From the NCBI RefSeq assembly GCF_028622875.1, contig NZ_CP117709.1, forward strand, positions 6,885,001 through 6,949,000: a stretch of DNA of 64,000 bases, given 5' to 3'. The position numbers and the translations under genes are program-made. Under the pieces are notes generated by a model that saw only the letters and a list, made by a program, of their open reading frames with translations, searched no databases and was not told the DNA's origin. The stretch is from Streptomyces sp. MMBL 11-1. Lineage in GTDB: Bacteria; Actinomycetota; Actinomycetes; Streptomycetales; Streptomycetaceae. Shown here piece after piece: positions 53,901-64,000 of this stretch (positions within the stretch are counted from its first letter, which is position 1; the number at the start of each line of letters is the position of its first letter).

Positions 53901-56633
53901 CCGATCACGACCCGCGAGCAGATCCTCTGCGAGCTGTTCGCCGAAGTGCTCGGCCTGCCCCTGGTCAACCCCGAGGACGGCTTCTTCGAGCTCGGAGGTC
54001 ACTCACTGCTCGCCACCCAGCTGGTCAACCGCGCGCGGGCGGTCCTGGGGGTCGAGCTGCACGTGCGTGAGGTGTTCGAGCATCCGACCCCCGCCGACCT
54101 GGCCCGGGTGGCCCGGGAGGCCATCGCGGACCGCCCGGCGCTCGTTCCGATGGAGCGGCCACCACGCGTTCCGCTCGCGTTCCAGCAGCAGGGCCTCGGG
54201 TTCCTGCAGCGCTTCAACGGCCTCACCAGCGCCTACAACAACCCCTACGCCCTGCGGCTCACCGGTGGACTGGACCCCGAGACCCTGCGGCTGGCCCTGC
54301 GGGACGTCATCGACCGGCACGAGATCCTGCGTACGGTGTACCGGACCATCGACGGCGAACCCCACCAGGTCCTTCTCGACGACCCCACCCGGGCACCGGA
54401 CTTCTGGCAGCAGCGGGAGTGCGACCCCGACGGGCTCGACGCGCTGCTCCGGGCGGAGGGGAACCGGCCCTTCGACCTGTCCGCCGAACTGCCGCTGCGC
54501 GCCCTGCTGCTGCGCACGGGACCCGAGGAGCATGTGCTCCTGCTGGTCTTTCACCACATCGCCGCGGACGGCTGGTCGGTCGATCCGCTCTTCTCCGACC
54601 TCGCCACGGCCTTCGCCGCCCGTGCCGGCGGGAAGGCCCCGGAGTGGCGTCCACTGCCCGTCCAGTACGCCGACTACGCGCTGTGGCAGCGGGCCCTGTT
54701 CGCGCCGGACGTGCGGGACCGCCACCTGGACTACTGGGTGCGGACCCTGCGCGACCTGCCGCGTCAGCTGCCGGTCAACACCGACCGGCCGCGGCCGGAC
54801 ACGGCGGGGCAGCACGGCGCCCACGTGGGCATCGCCATCGACGCCGACCTCCACGCCAGGCTGATCGAACTGGCGCAGAACCATCGCGCCACCCTGTTCA
54901 TGGTGCTGCACGCCGCCTTCGTCGGCCTCCTTCACCGCAATGGCGCCGGCACCGACATCCCGATCGGCATCAACGCCTCCGGCCGCGACGACGACGCCCT
55001 GCGCCACCTCATCGGCATGTTCGTCAACACCCTTGTCCTGCGCGTCGATGCGGGCGGCGAGCCGACGTTCCAAGAGCTCCTTGAGCGCGTGCGGGAGACC
55101 GACCTCGACGCCACCGTCCACCAGGAAGTGCCCTTCGAGCAGGTCGTGCGGGCGGTGAACCCGCCGCGCACGGCCGCCCCCAACCCGCTCTTCCAGGTGA
55201 TGTTCAGCGTCGGCACCAAGCAGGCGGCCCTCGAAACCCGACTGGCGGGGCTCCGCACGGAGGTGACCGCCCTGGAGACCACGGCCCCCAAGTTCGACCT
55301 CACCCTGAACCTGACGCAGCACCGGACGGCCACCGGGAGGCCCGGCGGCATCACCGGAGAGCTGCAGTACGACACGGCTCTGTTCGACCACACCACCGCC
55401 GAAGCCATGGTCGAGGAGTTCACCTCGCTCGTGGCCGAGTTCGAGGCCGACCCCTCGCGCCCGATCAGCGGGCAGGCCTCCCCTTCGGGGAAGGCGTCCG
55501 TCACCACCAGGGCCCCCCGGCCACCGGCGGCCCCGGCCGACGGCGGACCCGGCCCGCACCCGCGGACCACCGCGGCGCCCAACGCGTACACGCAGGCGGT
55601 CGCGGAGATCTTCGCGAAGGTCCTCGGGGTGCCGTCCGTGGGCCCCGAGGAGAACTTCTTCAACCTCGGCGGCTATTCGCTGCTCGCCGCCGAACTCGTC
55701 GAAGAACTGCGGTCCACGCTCGGTGTCGACGTCGCCATCCGTGACCTCTTCCGCGCGCCGACCGTGGCGGGGCTCATCGAGCAGACGCGCATGGGTGAAC
55801 AGTCCGGGAACACCACGCTGTTGCCCCTGCGGACGTCCGGCGATCGCCCCCCGCTGTTCTTCGTCCATCCCGCGATGGGCCTGAGCTGGTGCTACAGCCA
55901 CTTCCTGCCGCATGTTCCGGCGGATCGTCCGGTGTACGGACTCCAGGCCGGGGGAGGGACGACGCGGCCGGTCACGGTCGAGGAGATGGCCGAGGCCTAC
56001 CTGGAATCGGTCCGCGAAGTGCAGCCGCACGGCCCCTACCATCTGCTCGGCTGGTCCTTCGGCGGGCTGGTCGCCCACGCGATGGCGACCCGACTGCAGC
56101 AGGACGGCGAGGACGTGTCGCTGCTCGGCGTCCTCGACGCCTACCCGGCCGACCCGACGGCCGGCCCGGTGGCCCCGGACCTGCGCAAGGCCGTCGCGTC
56201 GCTGCTCCACGATCCGACCACCCTCACCGACGAGCACGAGATCCACGACATCGCCCAGGCCGTGCGGTTCCTGCGCGACAAGGACCTCATCCTCGGCTCG
56301 TTCGACGACCGGACGATCCGTACGGCACTGGTGTCGACCACCCACCATGTCGCTCTCGCCCACGCGTTCACCCCCCGCCTCTATACGGGAGACCTGCTGC
56401 TCCTGCGCGCGATGTCCGACATCCACGGGGAGCCCCCTCCTCCGCAGGTGTGGGAGACGTACGTGGAGGGCCGGGTCATCGACCACCAACTGGACTGCGG
56501 ACACCAGGAGATGAGCGACCCCGGGACCGCTGTCGAGATCGGCGCCGTCATCAGGCGGGCCCTGTCCGGGTCGAGCGTGACCACGGCCGACGCTTTGCCG
56601 GTCGAACCCGACCAGGAGACAGCCACCGCATGA
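50949..56633 (+). CDS. NRPS C-A-PCP-C-PCP-TE (last module has no A domain)
   Basis: About 1894 residues from TTG 50949 (ATG 50910 is the alternative). Order: C (H-H-I-A-T-D-G, ~128), A ([11 protein letters not shown], ~621), PCP (L-G-G-H-S, ~1016), C (H-H-I-A-A-D-G, ~1201), a Pro/Ala-rich linker, PCP (L-G-G-Y-S, ~1574), TE (G-W-S-F-G-G, ~1700; final C-G-H-Q-E). The pocket reads D-M-W-C-V-G-M-I-H-K, the same as the 16-kb synthetase. Between the second C and its PCP only ~60 residues of linker remain, so an A domain has been lost outright and the carrier must be charged in trans. The TE should end the main chain. No epimerase domain is seen. Confidence 0.95.
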   Translation: MFSPTVRQQGLWFLSRQEGPSPTYNVPLALYLEGDLDPEALRLALGDVVGRHDTLRTVFEDVDGNPRPRVLEHEDDGVALSVADVAEEELDAALVRLSRIPFDLGKDRPLRAHLLATGERGHVLLLVMHHIATDGASVRPLVKDLGEAYRARTEGNAPDWETLATTYGAYAEWQREDLGDPSDPESEAARQLSYWRQALAGLPEEALIRPDRPRPAVASHRSRTHTVGCSPRIHARLLEIAKETGTTLFMVLQAATAVLLSRTGAGDDIPIGVPVEGRDDEDLEDLVGFFVNSVVLRTSTAGNPSFRELLQRVRDTDIAAWSHQDVPFDWVVEDLNPERSHQRNPLFQVLMTVKDSDAGAVEMAAGLSARIRPVDLGTAKFDLSVGFTPERTAHGVPDRLMVEVEGATDLYEEATVRAAAERLARVLEAAAADLDRPVLDIDLLDARERRHVLTEWSGTLGARPAATLTELFEFQTADRPDAVAVVDGAERLTYRELNARANRLARLLRARGAGPEERVAVLLHRSADLAVALLAVLKTGAAYLPVDPAYPAERVSVVFEDARPALVVTSESAADLLPPTTAAPIRLGDEGVESDLAAQDPADLTDADRIAPLDPRHPAYVIYTSGSTGRPKGVAVPHAGVVALLDATRERFAFDGDDVWSWFHSYAFDMAVWEMWGAFAYGGSLVTVPYEVSRSPRDYLALLAEEKVTVACQTPSAFYPLIAEEARSTPQLALRTVVFGGEALDLAQLAPWYDRHPDDGVRLVNMYGITETTIHTTYLALDARTAARSPGRSLVGLPVAGLRTFVLDGRLQPVPVGVVGELYVAGPQLARGYLNRPHLTAERFVACPFESNGERMYRSGDLARWTPQGQLEYVGRADHQVKIRGFRIEPGEIQAALAEHPDIVRSAVIVREDTPGDRRLVAYVVAGEAGVSPSDVRGRLQRRLPHYMVPTIVPVDDLPLTVNGKLDRGALPAPGAAGRAGDRSPITTREQILCELFAEVLGLPLVNPEDGFFELGGHSLLATQLVNRARAVLGVELHVREVFEHPTPADLARVAREAIADRPALVPMERPPRVPLAFQQQGLGFLQRFNGLTSAYNNPYALRLTGGLDPETLRLALRDVIDRHEILRTVYRTIDGEPHQVLLDDPTRAPDFWQQRECDPDGLDALLRAEGNRPFDLSAELPLRALLLRTGPEEHVLLLVFHHIAADGWSVDPLFSDLATAFAARAGGKAPEWRPLPVQYADYALWQRALFAPDVRDRHLDYWVRTLRDLPRQLPVNTDRPRPDTAGQHGAHVGIAIDADLHARLIELAQNHRATLFMVLHAAFVGLLHRNGAGTDIPIGINASGRDDDALRHLIGMFVNTLVLRVDAGGEPTFQELLERVRETDLDATVHQEVPFEQVVRAVNPPRTAAPNPLFQVMFSVGTKQAALETRLAGLRTEVTALETTAPKFDLTLNLTQHRTATGRPGGITGELQYDTALFDHTTAEAMVEEFTSLVAEFEADPSRPISGQASPSGKASVTTRAPRPPAAPADGGPGPHPRTTAAPNAYTQAVAEIFAKVLGVPSVGPEENFFNLGGYSLLAAELVEELRSTLGVDVAIRDLFRAPTVAGLIEQTRMGEQSGNTTLLPLRTSGDRPPLFFVHPAMGLSWCYSHFLPHVPADRPVYGLQAGGGTTRPVTVEEMAEAYLESVREVQPHGPYHLLGWSFGGLVAHAMATRLQQDGEDVSLLGVLDAYPADPTAGPVAPDLRKAVASLLHDPTTLTDEHEIHDIAQAVRFLRDKDLILGSFDDRTIRTALVSTTHHVALAHAFTPRLYTGDLLLLRAMSDIHGEPPPPQVWETYVEGRVIDHQLDCGHQEMSDPGTAVEIGAVIRRALSGSSVTTADALPVEPDQETATA

Positions 56634-56718
56634 GCGACCGACGCGCGGACTCAGCTTGGACCGTACGGAACGATGCCCGTGCCCTGACGACGGCAGAACG
56701 TCGACGAGACGAGTAGTG

Positions 56719-60501
<3,783 letters not shown>

Positions 60502-60524
60502 TTCACGGGGGCGTACGCACCCCG

Positions 60525-60566
60525 AAGCGTCGGCGCTCCCGGCACAGCCTGGGAGCGCCGACGCTT
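60525..60566. terminator. bidirectional hairpin terminator
   Basis: Perfect 16-bp arms (60525-60540 and 60551-60566) with a 10-base loop, between convergent synthetase genes. It abuts the stop codon of the minus-strand gene. Confidence 0.88.
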
Positions 60567-63500
60567 TCAGCCGTCCGCGTCGACGACGCCCAGAGCCGAC
60601 AGGCGTACGTCCGGATCGTCGAGGACCGCCTTGAGGACGGCCTTGTAGTCGTCGACGGCGCGCGCGATCGTGGTGCGCTCGTAGAGGGCGACGGGGAACT
60701 CCACGGTTCCGGTGATGCCGGCGGGCGCACCGTCGTCGTCGAGCCGCTCGGTCAGCGTCACGTCCAGATCGAGCTTGGCGGTGACACCGCGCATGGGCAC
60801 CGGCTCGACGGCGAGGCCGTCCGCGGCGAACGCGAGCGGTGCGTGGTGCTCAAGGGCGAAACCCACCTGGAACAGCGGATTGCGGGAGACGACACGCGGC
60901 GGATTGAGCTCGTGGACGACAAGGTCGAACGGGACGTCCTGATGCCCGAACGCGGCCAGGTCCGCGTCGCGTACGTGCCGGAGGAACGCGCGGAAGGGGA
61001 CGTCCCGCGACAGGTCGGTGCGCAGAACGACGGTGTTCGTGAGGAACCCGACCAGATCGTCGAAGGCCTCTTCCACCCGCCCCGCGACCGGGGTGCCGAC
61101 GGGAATGTCGCTTCCCGCGCCGAGGCGGGCGAGCAGCGCGGCGAACCCCGCGTGCAACACCATGAACAGGGTCGTCCCCGTCTCCCGCGCCAGGTCCGCG
61201 AGGCCCCGGTGCAGCTCCGGCGGCACCGTGAACGCGACGGTGTCCCCGGACGAGTCGTACGCGCCCCGTCTCGGGCGGTCCGGCGGGAGCGTCACCTCGT
61301 GCGGCAGCCCCGCCAGCGTGTCCCGCCAGTGCCGCAGCTGCCGAGCCGCCAAGGAGTCCGCGTCGGCCGCGTCGCCCAGCGTGGCGAGTTGCCAGAGAGC
61401 GTAATCCGCGTACTGCAGAGGCTCGTTGGCCGGCCGGTCGGGGGCGCGCCCGGCGCGCCGGGCGGCATAGGCGGCCCCGAGGTCCCGCAGGAACGGCTCA
61501 TGGGAACCACCGTCGAACACGATGTGGTGCATCACAAGGAGCAGCACATGGTCGCCCGCGCCGATCTCGATGAGGTGCGCTCGGATCAGGGGGCCGTCGG
61601 CCAGATCGAAGACATGGGAGTAGCAGGCCGTCAGGAGATCGGACAGGGCCGTCTCGGAGCTCCCGGCACGCCGCAACTCGACGTGGGCCTCGCCCGGCGA
61701 CAGCAGGTACTGGAAGGGCTCGCCCTCGTCGGCGGGGAAGATCGTGCGCAACGCCTCGTGCCGGGTGACGACGTCGCCGATCGCGTGGCCGAGCGCGGTC
61801 GCGTCCAGGTCGCCGCGCAACCGCAGGGTGACGGGGACGTTGTAGGAGGCGCTCGGCCCCTGGATCTGGTCGAGCATCCACAGTCGCAGCTGGGCCGGCG
61901 AGAGCGGAACGTGCTCGGGGCGCGGCGTGACCCGCCGTGGTGCGGCCCCGGCGCCCCGGGCCGACCGCCGGATCAGGGCGCCGAGCCGGGCCGGTGTGGG
62001 CGCCCGGAAAACGGAGCCGAGTTCCAGATCGATCCCGAACAGCGCCCGGATCCGGCCGACCACCCGCACCGCCAGGAGCGACTGACCGCCGAGGTCGAAG
62101 AAGTCGCCGTGGACGTCGACGGACGCGACGCCCAGGACGTCGGCGAAGATGCCGCAGACGACCTCCTCGGCGGCCGTGCGCGGCTTGCGGAGCCCACCGT
62201 GCGAGGCCGTCGCCCCGGTGACGGCGTCGTCCCCGGCGCGCGGCGGGAAGTCGATCAGGCCGTCGGCCCCGCGTCGCGCGCTGTGTCCGGTGGGCCGGGG
62301 CGAACCGTCGTCGACGAGGGTGTGCAGCTCGCCGAGGACACCGAGCGGGGCGAGCCTGCCGGTGGCGTCGAGGACGCGGAGGGCGCGGGCGTGCGCGCCG
62401 TCCGGGACGTAGCGCACGCGCAGGCGCGGGTGATCCTCCAGGAGGGCCGACAGGACGCCGGGCGGCGGGAGTTCACCGGCGACGGTGACACGGCGCAGGC
62501 CGTCGAAGAGCGAGGGGTGCTGGGCGAGCATCGTGGCCAGCGTGCGCGTGGGCAGCCCCAGCGCGCCGGCGTCGTGCTCCCTGACGAGGTCCGCGACGCG
62601 CGTGGGGTCGGCACCGGCGCCCGCCACCACGGCGATGCCGTCGTGCGACCGCGCGAACCACCAGGGCCGGTCCGCCTCCCCGCCGGCCCCGGACGGGTCC
62701 AGCAGCAGGATGTCGCTGTCGCCGATGCCGTCGTCGTGCGGCCGCTCGGTGGCCGACTCCCCGGTCAGGAAAGGGCGTTCCCAGTCGAGCAGGAGATCGG
62801 GTCCGGACAGGTGCGCGTCGGGGTCCTCGGCGAGGGCCCCGAGGAGAAGGGTGAGCCGCTGCGAGATCGCGGCGGCCGATCGCTCGTCCCACAGGTCGGC
62901 GGCGTGGACGAGATGCCCCCGGAGGCCGGCCGGTTCGCCGTCGGCGTCCCAGGTCTCGGACAGGTCGAAGTACAGATCGAACTTGGCGGAGTGGAGTTCT
63001 ACGGCCTCCGACTTCTGCATCGTCACCGAGAGGCCGGGAAAGTCCGGCTCGGCGGGCTCGTGGCTCTGGATGGTGAGAATGGTCTGGAACAGCGGGTGGC
63101 GACCGGGCAGACGCGGCGGCCTCACGATGTGAACGACGTCCTCGAACGGGGCGTCCTGGTGGTCGAACGCGTCCAGGTCGAAGTCCCGCACACGTGCGAT
63201 GAGTTCACGGAAGGGGGGATCGCCCGACACGTCCGTGCGCAGCACGAGGGTGTTGACGAAGAATCCGACCAGGTCGTTGAGGGACTCGTCCGCACGCCCC
63301 GCGGTGACCGTGCCGACGGCGATGTCGTCGCCCGCTCCCAAGCGGTGCAACAGCGCTGCCAGAGCCGCGTGCACCACCATGAACAGGGTGCCGCCGCACT
63401 CCTGGCCGAGCGCGCGCAGCCTGCGATGAAGGACCGCGTCCGTGCTGAAGGGCACGGCGCCGCCCCGGTGCCCGGGTACCGACGGCCGCTCCCGATCGAC

Positions 63501-64000
63501 GGGCAGCGGCAGTTCGGCCGGCAGACCCGCGAGCGCCGACCGCCAGAAGTCCAGTTGCGCGGAGAGCAGCGACGACGGGTCGTCGGCGGAGCCGAGCACA
63601 TCGCGCTGCCACACGGCGAAGTCGGCGAACTGCACCGGCAGCGGCTCCCACGAGGGCCGAGCGCCGGTGCTGCGGGCCGCGTACGCCTGTGCCAGATCGT
63701 GCATCAGGGGACGTACCGACCACCCGTCGACCACGATGTGGTGGAGCACCAGCTGCAGGACGAACCGGCCTTCGGCCACGGTGAAGAGCACCGCCCTGAC
63801 CGGTGCCTCCCGCGTCAGGTCGAAGACGTACCGGGCGTTCTCGTCGAGGGCGGCGACTTCGCCGCCGGGCAGGTCCACGACGTCGAGCCGGCCCGCCTCG
63901 ACGTCGGCGGGTGCGATCAGCTGCCGCGGTGCGCCGTCCACCTCGGGAAAGCTCGTGCGCAGCGCCTCGTGCCGCGCGAGCACATCGCGGACCGCCGCGT
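60567..64000 (-). CDS. NRPS: C-A remnant-PCP-C (N-terminus outside window)
   Basis: The frame is open to the right edge, so the start lies outside; about 1144 residues are seen. Order: a C domain with L-H-H-I-V-V-D-G, a ~190-residue remnant of an A domain (~62.75-62.23 kb) keeping only scraps such as G-E-L-P-P-P-G and L-G-V-L-G-E-L, a sound PCP (D-L-G-G-Q-S, near 62.09 kb), then a second C domain with M-H-H-I-V-F-D-G that ends the protein. The A remnant has no P-loop, no pocket and no catalytic lysine. The carrier must be loaded from outside, and the terminal C domain must pass the chain to a carrier on another protein; the A remnant-PCP start of the 43.9-kb synthetase would fit. The first C domain is a close paralogue of the free C domain at 25 kb. 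Confidence 0.95.
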   Translation of the reverse strand, partial: AAVRDVLARHEALRTSFPEVDGAPRQLIAPADVEAGRLDVVDLPGGEVAALDENARYVFDLTREAPVRAVLFTVAEGRFVLQLVLHHIVVDGWSVRPLMHDLAQAYAARSTGARPSWEPLPVQFADFAVWQRDVLGSADDPSSLLSAQLDFWRSALAGLPAELPLPVDRERPSVPGHRGGAVPFSTDAVLHRRLRALGQECGGTLFMVVHAALAALLHRLGAGDDIAVGTVTAGRADESLNDLVGFFVNTLVLRTDVSGDPPFRELIARVRDFDLDAFDHQDAPFEDVVHIVRPPRLPGRHPLFQTILTIQSHEPAEPDFPGLSVTMQKSEAVELHSAKFDLYFDLSETWDADGEPAGLRGHLVHAADLWDERSAAAISQRLTLLLGALAEDPDAHLSGPDLLLDWERPFLTGESATERPHDDGIGDSDILLLDPSGAGGEADRPWWFARSHDGIAVVAGAGADPTRVADLVREHDAGALGLPTRTLATMLAQHPSLFDGLRRVTVAGELPPPGVLSALLEDHPRLRVRYVPDGAHARALRVLDATGRLAPLGVLGELHTLVDDGSPRPTGHSARRGADGLIDFPPRAGDDAVTGATASHGGLRKPRTAAEEVVCGIFADVLGVASVDVHGDFFDLGGQSLLAVRVVGRIRALFGIDLELGSVFRAPTPARLGALIRRSARGAGAAPRRVTPRPEHVPLSPAQLRLWMLDQIQGPSASYNVPVTLRLRGDLDATALGHAIGDVVTRHEALRTIFPADEGEPFQYLLSPGEAHVELRRAGSSETALSDLLTACYSHVFDLADGPLIRAHLIEIGAGDHVLLLVMHHIVFDGGSHEPFLRDLGAAYAARRAGRAPDRPANEPLQYADYALWQLATLGDAADADSLAARQLRHWRDTLAGLPHEVTLPPDRPRRGAYDSSGDTVAFTVPPELHRGLADLARETGTTLFMVLHAGFAALLARLGAGSDIPVGTPVAGRVEEAFDDLVGFLTNTVVLRTDLSRDVPFRAFLRHVRDADLAAFGHQDVPFDLVVHELNPPRVVSRNPLFQVGFALEHHAPLAFAADGLAVEPVPMRGVTAKLDLDVTLTERLDDDGAPAGITGTVEFPVALYERTTIARAVDDYKAVLKAVLDDPDVRLSALGVVDADG

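Overview
The window is high-GC actinobacterial DNA, most likely from a Streptomyces: codons end almost always in G or C, GTG starts are common, genes overlap as ATGA, and terminators are GC-rich hairpins without T-tracts. Nearly all of it (about 2.3 kb to the right edge, where it continues) is one large nonribosomal peptide synthetase (NRPS) cluster. The left 2.2 kb holds a secreted alpha/beta hydrolase (partial) and an L,D-transpeptidase lipoprotein, which are probably flanking genes.

Layout. (a) 2.4-7.1 kb, + strand: a proline 3-hydroxylase-like enzyme, a small VOC dioxygenase, a heme-dependent tyrosine-hydroxylase-like protein, a luciferase-like (F420/flavin) oxidoreductase and an ATP-grasp ligase. 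The VOC/hydroxylase/oxidoreductase set resembles part of the tyrosine-to-4-alkylproline pathway. (b) 7.4-10.1 kb, - strand: a stand-alone Thr-type A-PCP with a degenerate C domain. (c) 10.4-16 kb, +: FkbM methyltransferase, type II thioesterase, ornithine-cyclodeaminase-like reductase, metallo-beta-lactamase-fold hydrolase and FAD/NAD(P) protein. (d) 16-26.4 kb, +: C-A-PCP-TE synthetase, HTH/ATPase regulator, an unusual TE-A-PCP fusion and a free C domain. (e) 26.4-31.8 kb: a complete 3,5-dihydroxyphenylglycine set, dpgD (-) diverging from dpgA-dpgB-dpgC-aminotransferase (+). (f) 31.9-35.5 kb, -: cobalamin-dependent methionine synthase. (g) 35.8-48.2 kb, +: MbtH, an ectoine-synthase-like cupin, a cyclase-family hydrolase, an isochorismatase-like hydrolase, full-length HypE and HypF, and two NRPS genes with damaged domains. 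(h) 48.4-60.5 kb, +: type II thioesterase, MFS exporter, C-A-PCP-C-PCP-TE and PCP-C-A-PCP-PCP synthetases. (i) 60.6 kb to the end, -: C-(A remnant)-PCP-C synthetase, running off the window.

How it may work together. The product should be a peptide containing 3,5-dihydroxyphenylglycine and probably a Thr-derived residue, possibly with a tyrosine-derived or hydroxylated proline. Two things stand out. First, HypE and HypF, which normally build the cyanide ligands of [NiFe]-hydrogenase, lie in a tight operon with an EctC-like cyclase and NRPS genes; no hydrogenase or other hyp gene is present. This suggests a thiocyanate-activated cyano (or carbamoyl) group is being placed into the peptide, perhaps to make a nitrile or, with the EctC-like enzyme, a cyclic amidine/guanidine. 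Second, several modules have lost their A domain wholly or partly while keeping intact carrier proteins, and other proteins carry A domains without a usable carrier, so extensive loading in trans is expected. I do not recognise the product as a known compound.
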